Part shown: positions 10,530 to 21,251 of the stretch, one piece after another
How positions within the stretch are numbered: position 1 is the first letter of the stretch
How the letters are laid out: each line of letters starts with the position of its first letter
Assembly: GCA_015680685.1 (NCBI GenBank)
Contig: MNCI01036774.1
Span: forward strand, 813,240-877,239
DNA: 64,000 nucleotides
From: Gnetum montanum
Lineage: Eukaryota; Streptophyta; Gnetopsida; Gnetales; Gnetaceae
Direction: 5' to 3'
Made by a program: the position numbers and the translations under genes
The notes under the pieces: model-generated
The model's database searches: none
Told to the model about the DNA's origin: nothing
The model's input: only the letters and a program-made list of their open reading frames with translations

Positions 10530-11640
10530 TGACCAATTATTTCTTGTCTGGGCTCCCAAATTTGTAGATCATCATGGCCCCCAAAGGAAAAGTTTCATAA
10601 AATATATAAGGTCCTTCCCACAACATCTGGAACTTGGTTTGTTGAGGGATAGGTGTGGGATTCTAGTAGAGGACCTTACCTCCTTATTGAAGTTTGACTT
10701 TCCTAATTTTAAGGTCATGATGCTTTTTGTTATAGGCCTTATGCAACTCATTAGATGATAGGGCCATCAATCAGTTTTTATTTAGCAAGTTAAGATTCAT
10801 TAATCTTTCTTTTTGTGCTAGACTCAAGTCAAGGTTGATATCATAGGCTATTGAAAGTGTACAAAGTTTGGATTGAATAGGAAGTGTTGGTAATTTTTTG
10901 TACACAAGCTCATAAGGAGAATAGCCTATAGAAATTTTCCATATTGAGTTGTAGGTCCAAAGAGCATCATCGAGTTTCATGCTCTAGTATTTTATATATT
11001 TGCTAATAGTTCTTGTTAGAATCCTTATGATTTCCCTATTGGTAACCTCAACTTGACCATTGGCTTAGGGATGGTACGGTGTTATGAGTTCATGTTCAAC
11101 CCCCAAGCACTGCATGAGCTTTTGAAAGGTAGTGCTTGTAAAGTGAGTTCCATTATCAAAAATTAATTCATGTGGCATACCAAGCTTGTTTACAACATTT
11201 TGTTATACAAACCAAGTAGTAGTAGAAGATGTATAGTTAGTGATAGTCAACAATGACTATTATGTACACCTTTCCATTTGACATGGGTGTGATGGGACCC
11301 ATGAAATCAATGCCCAATATGTCAAAGATTTTGAGTGGTTGAATCCATTGTTGAGGTGAGTCCATTCGAGTACTCATTCCACCATCTCATTGGTAGCATT
11401 CACAAGAGTGGACATATTGATGAGCATCCCTAAAGATTGTTGGCCAATAGTACCATGCCATTAGGATTTTAATGACCATGCATCTCCTAGCATAGTGGCC
11501 CCCACAAGGACCTTCATGAGCATCATAGAGAACACATAGTTGATCAACATCAAGGACACACCAATGAACCAAGCCATTGGCGCACACCTTGTAGAGGTGT
11601 CTATTGATCTCCATGAAGTGTTTTTTCTAGTGAAAAAATT
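10530..11640 (-). pseudogene. element A integrase
   Basis: Minus-strand reading shows the zinc-binding H2C2 region (11387-11614, including GGHYARRCMVIKILMAWYYW and a final CECYQ). It is followed by the catalytic core with GIDFMGPITP (about 11300), LIFDNGTH (about 11145) and GQVEVTNREI (about 11040), which carry the D, D and E positions of the DDE triad. The C-terminal stretch KLDDALWTYNS and GYSPYELVYKK (10771-10980) is typical of gypsy integrases. The last part reads on to about 10540 with a KFQMLWEGPY motif. Stops and frameshifts between these blocks make it a pseudogene although the three acidic residues remain. Confidence 0.8.
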
Positions 11641-11779
11641 ATTGTTTTTTTTGTGGTCCAAACCTTGTGGCATCTCTTGGATGAGAAGATAGGTGAGAAT
11701 GCCATCATACCAATTAGGCTCATTGGAAAATTGTTTAGTTATAACCCTAGCAAAGAGGAGTTCATTAGGAAACATATTA

Positions 11780-12254
11780 GATAGTGGATTCTCCTCCTAT
11801 TTGTTCTCCCATCATAACTGAGACAAGTGATCAGCAACCATATTCTTAGTGCCTTTTCGATCTACTCTCATGAGATTGAATTCCTATAAGATTGTTAGCC
11901 ATTTTATGACATGAGGATTCATTGTCGGCTTATTCATTAGGAAGAAAATGCACAAACACTTTGTATCTAAGAACATAATTCTTGAACTTTTCTAGAGTAA
12001 ACACCATTGCCATAAGTTATTTTTCTGTAGTGGTATAGTTCAATTGTGCACCCACAATGCTTCAACTAGCATAGTGGATGTAATATGGAAATTTTTTGTC
12101 ATCCATCTATGTAAGCATAGCTCCCAAGGCATAATTTGATGCATTTTTCATAACATGAAATGGTCTGAACTAGTTGGGTGCTTGTAGAATTGGATTTTCT
12201 ACAAGTTTTTCTTTCAACTATTGGAATTCTTATTCACATTCCATGATCCAAAAT
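11780..12254 (-). pseudogene. element A RNase H
   Basis: The minus strand encodes a decayed RNase H region: NYTTTEK, then FTLEKFKNYVL, and at the end a degraded version of the VADHLSRL box (near 11830). It lies between RT and integrase as in all Ty3/gypsy pol genes. Several stops interrupt it. Confidence 0.65.
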
Positions 12255-13176
12255 AATGGAGCATCTTTATTTGTTAGCTCTACCAATGGTTTTGGGATCT
12301 TAGAGAAATTCTCTATGAATTGCTAGTAGTAGCCAATATGTTCAGGGAATGATTGAACATCTTTAATAGTTTCTGGTTAGTGGGTTATTCCTTGGATGAC
12401 CCTTATTTTTTCAAGGTCGACCTCAATTCATGCTTGTGATATTTTGTGTCCCAACATAATGCCCTCTTGGACCATCAAATGAATTTTTTTCCAATTGAAC
12501 TACAAGTTTTTTTCAACACATCATTTTAACACTTGCTCAAGGTGGTTCAAGGCTTGCTCAAATGTAGCTCCATAGGTGGAGAAGTCATCCATGAAGACTT
12601 CCACACTACTACCAATTTGCTATTGAAATATGCTAAGGACTAGGCATTGAAATGTAGCAGTGACATTGCATAGACCAAAAGGCATCTTGCGATATGCAAA
12701 AGTCCCCAAAGGACTCATGAATGTTTTCTTGGCTTGGTCCTTTGGCATGATCTGGATTTGGTTATAGCCACTATAACCATCTAGGAAACTATAGTAGAAA
12801 TTCTTAGAGATTGTGTCTAACACCTGATCAAAAAATGGTAATGAAATATGATTCTTAAATGTTGCATATTTAGCAGCTAAAAATCGATGTAGACCCACCA
12901 CTTGCCACCTTTTTCTAGCATAATCATGAGTGGACTAACAAACTTGATAATGGCAATGGGATAAATGAACCTTGCCTTGAGGAGTTTTTCAATATCCTCC
13001 TTGATGATCTACTTTAGTTTGGCATTCAATTGCCTCTATGGTTGCCTCTTTAGCTTCATGGTTGGATTAGTGTAGATGCAATGCTGGCATATCCTAGGAT
13101 CAATCCCTATGAGTTTAGGATATGACCAAGCAAACATTGTTAACCATTTTTCAACCATGTTTAATAGCATCTTTTT
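12255..13176 (-). pseudogene. element A reverse transcriptase
   Basis: The open block 12620-12901 (minus) reads LPFFDQVLDTISKNFYYSFL, then DGYSGYNQIQI, KKTFMSPLGTFAYRKMPFGL and CN, the central part of a Ty3/gypsy RT. Just downstream the catalytic box appears as VFMDDF (about 12590), the form found in Athila-like elements. Upstream and downstream parts are readable only across stops. The template is retroelement RNA in the virus-like particle. This copy cannot be active. Confidence 0.85.
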
Positions 13177-13548
13177 TTATTTTGGAGCAAGATTTGCATT
13201 AATTATGACTGGCTTTCCATTTTTTAAGAACACATATTTCATGTTGACTGGTAGAGGTTTTAGTTCAAGGGTCTCTTGTTTGAAATTTCTAGGAATTTCT
13301 AACTCTTCTAAATAGGTATAAAAATTTGCAACATTAGAGAGTTGATGATGAACTTGCTCTAGTTCATCCATGCTTGTGACATATGGGCATGTTAGGCTCT
13401 TAGTTGGTTCCATGCAAAGTGTGTTGCTCTCAAAATTAGCAATCAACCACTGGGTGCCCTCTTTTTTTATGACTACTACGTATATATACCTTTGAATTTT
13501 TTCTTTTGGTGCACACTGCTTGCATGTAGAGATGGATGCTTGTTTCAC
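13177..13548 (-). pseudogene. element A protease-RT linker
   Basis: The 123-residue open block contains ELKPLPVNMKYVFLKNGKPV, which matches the segment usually found between protease and RT in Athila-like polyproteins (LKPLPxxLKYxxL). It connects the protease at 13606-13971 with the RT below 13177, one or more frame breaks apart. Confidence 0.7.
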
Positions 13549-13605
13549 CTCCCAAATTTTCTACACATAATTGCACCCTATATTGTTGTATGCGATGCAT
13601 GAAAC

Positions 13606-13971
13606 TCACTTCTTTTCAATAGTCCTAAATGCATTTTCTTTGGATATTTCTAGGGAAAGATCTTTGATGCCCATTCTTTCATCAATGGTGCTTAGCCATG
13701 CCCTTCCCATGATGATTGGGAAGTTCCCTTTGTAGTCCTCCATCTTGATAACTAGGAAATCAATAGGGTAAGACCACCCATAGACAATGGTCACAATGTC
13801 TTCTACTAGTCCCCATGGAATAGTGATGGATTGGTCTAGAAATTCTAATATAATATTTCTCTTCTTTAAAAGAGGCAGGCTCCATGTAGTATACATCTCA
13901 TGAGAGATCAGGTTGACATTTGAACCAGAATTAGGAAGAGCCTTACATGGTTCATTCCTAGTAATCTGCAA
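13606..13971 (-). pseudogene. element A aspartic protease
   Basis: The 121-residue minus-strand block carries the retropepsin-like site ALPNSGSNVNLIS, where family members have D(S/L)GAS followed by N-L-M/I. The catalytic Asp is replaced by Asn. It continues with VDFLVIK-like and PIIMGRAWLSTID (the GRPWL box), as in other gypsy proteases. It lies directly between gag and the protease-RT linker. With the active-site residue lost it would not cleave the polyprotein. Confidence 0.8.
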
Positions 13972-15244
13972 ATAAATTAGAGGACTTCTAAGATTTACTA
14001 ACTTCCTAGAAAGGTTTTCAACATGGATCTAATCAGATATGGTGTGAGTAAGCATCATAGTATGGATTATGGGAGATGTTTGGTTTGAAGAGGACTCGAA
14101 GGAATTTGAGATAGAGGAAGACCAAAGAAAAGGATTGTCAACTATAGATGTATTTGAGGGCTTAGGAATACTATGTGGTAAAAAAAAAGGTCTTTTCTTT
14201 GATCAAGTATCCAAACCACTTAATTGATGAATTGGTTGTAAATTAGTGGCCTTGGTAGCATTGCATTGTTGCAATTGAGCTAGGAGTTCACCCTACATAG
14301 GTGGAGAAAGTGGCAGTTGTGTGGATGAAGGAGGAAGATGTGTAGGCACATGAGGAGGATAAGGGTAAGAGGTGGTATCGCTTCTTGCATGTGGAGAATG
14401 AGTTTGATAATAATCAGAAGGATGGTAGTGAGAGTGAAAAGTAGAAACATGACTAAAGAATTCATATAGAGACAAGGGTTGCTAAACATAATACCCATAG
14501 GGATCAAGTTATTGGTAAGGGTATTGCTGCCTTGGTCATGCCAACGCCCATGACTATGGTTGCTACCATTGTTGATATTGCTCATATGATTGTGGTGGAG
14601 TTCCACTTGGATAATATTGTTGTTGCTAGTGGAACTACCTAGAATTACCTTGAGGATAAGGTAATCATCTAGGTGTTTTCCTTTGTGTTAGTCATGGATT
14701 TAAAGCATACATCCCAAACTCTTGCAAGTGTGAAACTATGGGGTGACATCCCTTAGGATGTTCATACTGGTAGGCATCACACCCACCATCATCATCTAGT
14801 TCACTTCCCACAACTTCCTCTATTGTAGCAATCTTAACCTTACCTCTTTGATAGTAACATTCAGCTTCCTTGCACCTTCTGTGCTCACAATCACTACCGT
14901 GTTCTTTAGACTCTTTAGCAATTTTTAGGATAGCTTCAAATTTGTTATCCATGGAGTCCCATAATTGATCAACCTTGGCTATAATTTTAGATTGAAATTT
15001 TTGAAGCAACAACACTTTCACATTCACCACCTCATCAAGTGTTGATTCTTCCTCACTATCATAAAATCAAACCTCTCTCTTGCAAATGGAAGGATCATGA
15101 TTATACTCTTTTGCAGTTTCTCATTTTATTAATTCACGTTCCTCTTTAGGTACTTGCTCAATCAATCTTTGGATCTAACAGGTGCTTAATTTTGATAGTC
15201 ACCCTTCAACATAAATGCCAGGGGTTCTCCTCATTCTAGATTGA
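13972..15244 (-). pseudogene. element A gag, C-terminal part
   Basis: The best block (14692-15030) includes DDDGGCDAYQYEHPKGCHPI followed by VSHLQEFGMYALNP. A matching block occurs in element B (18512-18838, YLYDHPKGYCPIMLHLHEYW) and in element C (53449-53688, YLYDHPKGHCLVLSHLYEHW), so this is a family-specific gag segment. The stretch 14280-14610 encodes a His/Pro-rich low-complexity part. Compared with element B the N-terminal gag beyond about 15240 is missing. Confidence 0.7.
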
Positions 15245-16189
15245 GTTAACAAGATAGGACTAATCTTTCATTACAAAAAATTTGGAATGATGAGATTATT
15301 GACTAATACTAACTACTAACTAACTTTGAGTGCCACATTACAAAATTTTATTTGAGTGGATGTATTACAAAATGAAAAAAAAAAGATAAAAATATTGAAC
15401 AAACATTGAAGATTATAAAATTTGTAGATTTCTTCAAAAATCCATTAAAGATGATTCCTCTTGTTGCCGCTTGCAATGGTAGATTTCCAACCTTGATTGT
15501 TATGTTGATGCTTCTTTGGTTATGTAGAAAATTCTTGAAGGATGGGCTAGAATTTCTTTTCATTGTCCCATGGATCTAGTAATCATGTGATGTTTGAGCT
15601 ATTACCTTGTATGTGCTATGATTTATCCATGGACATATCCTCTATTGTCCCTCTCTTGGCTTCGTTTTCATGCCTGGTAAAAGACCATCTTCCTTAGGCA
15701 TTTCTTTTAGCTCACTTGTAGTCACCAAAGGATCAACATTAGTTTTCATAAATTTTCCTTAATAATTAACACTTTTTGGATCCCTTAGTTTGCATTTAAG
15801 CATAAGGTCATGATCATGTACTATGCCCAAGGTTATGAGGTAACTAAAATCATCAAGCTATTCACATTATTTTGACAATTACTATTAGTTACCATGATGT
15901 TCAAAAATAGGATGTTAGAAAAAATTTCAAAAAATTTCAAAGCACACATCCCTAGCCCCCATGACTAATGAGCATAACTTTGGAAGCACACAAGTTTTCA
16001 AACAATTTAAACCAAAGGTTTAATTCAGAAGATAGACAAACAATATTAATGAATTTGAAGGATATGGAAATAGAAAAATAGAAAAGTAGAAAAAATTAAT
16101 GAAAATTGATAGAAGTAGTCCCAAAATCATGCATAAATTTAGAGAAATCATCATTGATGTTTTAGAAGATGTGAAGGTTAGTTCAAAGC
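15245..16189 (-). other. element B, 3' region with decayed coding trace
   Basis: A 71-residue block on the minus strand (15348-15563) occupies the position of the C-terminal end of ORF-X in element C and shares short stretches with it. The rest is unreadable. A polypurine-like motif (plus strand GCCCCCATGACTAATGAG) is at 15955-15972, left of the non-coding module. Confidence 0.45.
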
Positions 16190-17449
16190 CACAATTAACA
16201 AGATTTATGCAAGTGGATCGTCCCCAAAGTAGGCTCTTGCCATAATGCCCTTGCATAAACACTTCTATAGATGTTCGTGCACANATCCCCAAAGTAGGCT
16301 CTTGCCATAATGCCCTTGCATAAACACTTCTATAGATGTTCGTGCACACCTAAAAAGTTAAATGTAGACCATCAATTTAGTCTAAACAACACACAATTGC
16401 CTTAGTTTTAATGTTTCACTATACTACTCAAAATAAGAAAGCTCATAATTACATGTAATAGTGAGGTGAAGAATGGGATGAGAAGGGATTGTAGAGATAG
16501 GAATGTATGGTACTTGACCATGTTCGCAATAGCTTCTTGTGTCCAATGTGATTAAAATTATTGGCATACCTATCCATCCAAGTTTAGAGGAAGTTCATAC
16601 CATTAACAGTGACCTCACATTGATGTGTTCCTTCCTTCCCATAGCATGAGTCCACAACCATCTCAAAGAACAATCATCACTCCAAAAGGAAAAGAAAAGA
16701 GAAGAAAGAAGAAAGGGCCTTAGTTAGACAGGTACTTTCAAGCATGGGTAACATGTATTTCTGGCCCCATAATCAGTGCTTGGAGCCCATTATTGTGTTT
16801 AAGGAATATGTTTTGAATTTCCATTATTATTATTTTTTGTTTTTTTCTTTCATTATTTTGGCTTTTAAATTTTTGTGAAATGGGAACCACATTATGTAAA
16901 GACATAGCTTCTTATTTATTGGTCAATAGGGAAGTGATGATACATTCCAAAAGGAGTCATAAACCACATGAAAGAAGTCAAGAAGAGAATCCAACAAGTC
17001 CCCTTCAAGTCACACGCTTTATCATTCCCACTTGGTCATTTCCTTTGTCTTCAAGGTACAATAATCATTTATTGATTTTAGTGTCATGAAAGAAGAACCA
17101 AATTGCTTTCATGAAAAAAGACCTTTTTCTTTAGAGAACTGGAGGGATGGATGAGGTGGTCTCACTACTTCTTACAATTACTTATCCAATCATCTTGATA
17201 GCATAGCACGAAACCCAACACATAGTGTTTACTTCTGCATCATTAGTGGAAATATTATTAACAAAAACATGAAGAAAATAACTCAAGAAAAGAGAATGTT
17301 ATACAGAAAATAAAAGAAAATTAACAAGAAATGAAAAAAAAAAACATATTAAGAATTAGAAAATGGTGAAATAAATGGGAAAATGATAAAAATTGTAAAA
17401 AGAAGAAGAAGTGAAAATCACTTATTAGTTCTTGCATTAGGATGGGACA
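16190..17449 (-). repeat. conserved non-coding module, copy in element B
   Basis: It corresponds block for block to 9147-10430 in element A. It contains the 63-bp duplication around an N at 16284. On its right is a polypurine-like motif TCTCTCCCATGACTAAT (17450-17466), as in element A. Confidence 0.65.
16221..16348. other. exact 63-bp direct duplication flanking a single N
   Basis: The same 63 bases occur at 16221-16283 and 16286-16348 with N (16284) and one A between them. Identical sequence on both sides of an undetermined base in old, decayed DNA is what an over-extended contig join or gap fill looks like. Confidence 0.9.
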
Positions 17450-17466
17450 TCTCTCCCATGACTAAT

Positions 17467-17989
17467 CTTGTGGGCGAGCATTTAGGAAATGGACCACACA
17501 CCTTGGCTATACACTATAGTTTTTCCATTTATCATCTTTGTTGATTTAATTGTTTACATGGTAGCACATCTAACATTGATGATAATCTCATTTCGATTGG
17601 GAGACATATCTTCTACTGGACTTGAAGGTATTTCCTTTTTAGCGGGTTCAAATGTATTTCCTTTTTCTTCTTGATTTTCTATCTTAATTTGTGGGTCTCC
17701 TTATTTAATATATTTTGTTGGTGTATAGTTAGAGTGTAAGATATTTGTATCCAAGTTCTTTATTTGATCCATTTTCTTATGTCTAGACCTATAAGTGGAT
17801 TTTTTTTTTGGTTCCATGCATCTTTTAAATGGTTTTGTTCTCTTATTTTTGAGCCACTGGGTGTCTTGTAATTTAGTGGCTTCTCAATAGACTTATTTTT
17901 GCTCACATACTTGTTTGTTAACTTTGTTGTCGATTGATATAAGGGCTATGTTGATATTAACTTCAATCCCATAACTACATCATTTATTA
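17467..17989. other. element B, unassigned stretch between gag and the module
   Basis: AT-rich, with no protease, RT or integrase motif in any frame. This supports element B lacking pol. Confidence 0.45.
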
Positions 17990-20340
17990 TTAGTAGTGAT
18001 GCATGGAGGTTTCTATATCTCCATAGTGATAGGTTTATCTTTTATGTCTTGTGTTGGAGTGGTGATGGTTGTTGGCTTTTGTCTATGATTAGGAGACATT
18101 GTTTTAAAGAGGAAGGATGTTGCACTAGATTGGCCTTGTGATGGTTTTGATATGCTAGTAGGTCTACAAGTTTTATGCTCATGCATGGGAACTATTGTAA
18201 AGAAAGGACATTTTTGAGATTTTGGTTGAGATCTACTAGCATTATCATTTCCATGTATGTTCATAGCATAAGTGAAATTTTTCTGTTGATGTTGTGGTGC
18301 CAAACCTTCCTATGTTGGCATGGCAGTGACATGTGAGGAAGGGAAGTATGATAATATTGAGGATATGATAAAGGATGAGAGGTGTGAGGTGGTGATCCTT
18401 TAGAAGATGTCATAGGTTGATGATATTTGGGAGAGTGGTAGTAGTGATTTGAGGTAGAGGAAGTAGAAAGAGTTAGGGAAATAGGTTGTTAAACATAACA
18501 TCCATATAGATTCAATTGGTATTAAGGGTAGTGATGGTTTGATGATGGCCTCCCCCATGACTATGGGTTTTAGCATTGTGGTTAATAGTAGTTTTAAGGT
18601 TGACAAGAAGTCCTACTATGATAGTATGTTTGGTTTTAGGATTTTCAATAATTACCTTGTAAGAAAGGTAATTTCTTAAGCATTTTTTTTGTCGAAACTT
18701 GGGATTCAAACCAAAAGCCCAATACTCATGTAGATGTAACATGATTGGGCAATAGCCCTTTGGATGGTCATATAGGTAGATGTCAGATCCATCATCCTCT
18801 TTTGTAGTTAAGTCTATAGCCTTTTTTTCTATAGCCATTTTCCCTTTTTGCTGATAAGTGTTCCTGCCTATTTCTTGGTTCTTTTTCCTCTTATTTGATT
18901 ATTTAATTCTTTTTTCATTACTATCTTCTTTATGGTTATCACATAAGTTGTAACTTTATCATTCATTAACTCCCTCATCTCATCTATCCTTCCTTCAAGC
19001 TCATCAATAGAGTTTGTATTGGCAAGGTTTATTATAAAATCACATCATTAAGAGTTTCCTCTTTTTCATCATCTTAGATATGGACCCTTTTCTTTTAAAG
19101 AGTTTGGTCCTAGTTATATTCCTTTTCCTTCTCTTGTTTACATAGCTCTTCTTTTTCTTTTTCCACCCACTTGATTAGCCTTTGTATCTAATGGGATTTT
19201 AGTTTGGATAACTAACCTTTTGCATAAATCCAAAGGATCTACCTCATTTGATTACAAAGCCCATGTATGATGTGGAAAATTTTCTCTTTTTGAGAGAAAT
19301 AATTGTTGGGACATCTATGTAAGCAAATACATCTATCCAAGGCCATATCCAAGGGTTCATGCTTTTGTTACTTTCATCCTTGGATTTGTTTTCTTAGGTT
19401 GGACAGTCTCACATAGGTTTGGTATTTTTCATTAAAGAGTTCTAGCATTGTGGACCACCAATGGATTGAATTTGGTTCTAACAATCTATACCAACTTTTA
19501 GCTTCATTTAATAGCATCCTTGGATAGAGCTTTAGCTTTTGCCACTTGTGTTCACTATTTTACAAGGTGTAGGGATCATGGAAGGCTTGTAAATGATGTT
19601 GTGGATCAGAATTGTAGCCTTCCCTAAATCTAGGAATGTTATTCATATTAAGTCGTTTGATGCAGCTATCCCTTTGATGCCTTTGGGGTATTTGAACTAT
19701 CTCCCAAATCTGTGCCAAGCCCCTAGTAGCCAATAAGGGTTCATTTGTATTAGATACATTATGGTGATAATCTATATTTCTATTCGTCTAATTATGATGA
19801 TCTTGTCTATGCTCATTTTGGTATTTTTATTTTTCCCGATCTCTAACTTTATCTTGACCCCATAGCAGAGGTCTATCTCTATACCTACATTCATGTTCAT
19901 CAAAAGTAGACATTGAAGAGGAAGAGGAAGATGGGGAACTGGGAGAATTACCACAGCTCATATATCTTTCCCCATGGTCCTTAATTTATCTTTTTTAGGT
20001 TTAGAGAAGGTCCTAAGCCTTGAGGCCCTCTTTGTTCTAGGACTTTCTCCATCTCCTCTATGATTATTTGTACCAATTGAATGTAGTCCTTATGTGTAGT
20101 AAGGGTCGAAATGAGCATATGAAATCCCTTCTTAGGGTTGTTCACTTCAATTTTCTTTAGTATAGAACCTATCATTTTTCCTATGAGTTTTTTCATCATA
20201 CGATGCATTATGGGTCCTATATTAAGAAGACATGGTTTTATTGTATGTGAATTCAAATATTAAAATTTTCTAAAAATAAATCGTTAATACCTTTACAGTG
20301 ATCATGTATAATATAACTAATCTAGATAACTAACACCATC
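17990..20340 (-). pseudogene. element B gag
   Basis: The minus-strand blocks are 19981-20256 (N-terminal part), 18512-18838 with the family motif YDHPKGYCPIMLHLHEYW, and 18013-18303. They follow the order seen in elements A and C. No zinc knuckle can be confirmed. Multiple stops separate the blocks. The N-terminal portion preserved here (about 19260-20340) is the part missing from element A. Confidence 0.6.
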
Positions 20341-20357
20341 CCAAAAAATAGTGCCAA
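20330..20357 (-). other. primer-binding site of element B
   Basis: On the minus strand the 5' LTR end is followed by TTTGGCACTATTTTTTGGGA and TGGTG, a decayed form of the TGGCGCCGTTGCCGGGGA-type site used by Athila/Tat elements. Element C has a closer match at the same place (54363-54386). Confidence 0.55.
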
Positions 20358-21251
20358 AGATGAGTGGTGGGTACCCCTTATGTCCAACCATGTGAATCAT
20401 AAGTATTCATGCATGATCCAATTGAATTCTATGGATGGAACTAGTTGTGCAGATAGATCAATAAGTATTTATTGCAATTCATTATCTTCCTACTTGGACT
20501 TGTGGTAGCTTTGTCACATATGGTTTAGTCCAAAGTAAGGCATATGATGGTTGATGTTGTTGTGGCTTTATGCTACTCCTAACGATAACAGAGAAATTAA
20601 TTATTTAATTTAATTAACACAAAGAAGATAAATGCTAAACTAGTCTATAATTGATGAGTGTTTGCTCCCAACTTGTGGCACACATCCTGGACCCACGTAT
20701 CCACTACTAGGATTACCAAATGTTATGCTACTAGGCAAACCAAGCGATTACCAAGCGAAAACATGCTTATGCTCAAAACTAGTTGTGCTCATTATGCCAA
20801 TTCATTAGTATGCATGAAAACATAAATATTAACTAAGTACATAGAATATAAATTACATGGAAAGTAGATTTAATCTAATTCAAAGTGCTACAATGAATAA
20901 GAATCAATCTTGATCTTATTGTCATTCATGGAATGTGTCAAAGTACATTGCCACTTTCATAAGATGTCATATAAGTAACTCAAATCCACACTTCAAGCAC
21001 TCATTGACTACTCTCTAAGACTATGAAATAAAATTACAAGGGTTCAACTACTCTATTGATAAAAGAATGCCAAATACATGGTGCGTGCACACATATTTAT
21101 AGGAAAAAATAGACACTACATTGACATGTATGCATTAATGTGTTAACACATGCATTGAAGAAGCTATATCAATGCATAACCATTGATGTAGCTACAATAT
21201 AACATCTATGACGTAACAGTTATAATATCTCAACCAATTGATGCTTCATTA
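20358..21251 (-). repeat. 5' LTR of element B
   Basis: It aligns with the LTRs of elements A and C from GATGAGTGG (20359) through a TTTATAGG stretch near 21100 to TTCATTA (family end TTCATCA). Length is about 894 bp. Both terminal dinucleotides are slightly decayed. The 5 bases beyond it do not match those before the LTR at 7601, so these two LTRs do not bound one simple insertion. Confidence 0.65.

Larger units (their letters stand above)
7601..15244 (-). mobile_element. element A: decayed Athila-like Ty3/gypsy retrotransposon, 5' end missing
   Basis: On the minus strand the order is gag (part), protease, RT, RNase H, integrase, non-coding module, polypurine tract, 3' LTR. The domain order and motifs (RT with YSGYNQI, MPFGLCN and FMDDF) fit the Athila/Tat side of Ty3/gypsy. 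The N-terminal gag, primer-binding site and 5' LTR are absent. At about 15245 the sequence passes directly into the 3' part of the related element B. Many stops and frameshifts make it non-functional. Confidence 0.8.
15245..21251 (-). mobile_element. element B: pol-less Athila-like element, 3' LTR missing
   Basis: Minus-strand order is 5' LTR (21251-20358), primer-binding site, gag (20340-17990), non-coding module (17449-16190), short decayed 3' region. It starts, on the plus strand, just inside where a 3' LTR and polypurine tract would lie (15270-15310 matches 47800-47840 of element C). There is no room for protease, RT or integrase between gag and the module, so it belongs with element C as a non-autonomous form. 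Confidence 0.7.

Noticed and set aside
10504-10758. Plus-strand open frame of 84 residues
   Set aside because: It lies opposite the C-terminal integrase coding trace of element A, which accounts for the sequence.
7601-21251. A single LTR element bounded by the LTRs at 7601 and 20358
   Set aside because: The flanking 5-mers differ, gag and the non-coding module occur twice, and a sequence belonging next to a 3' LTR lies in the middle. Two fused elements explain this better.
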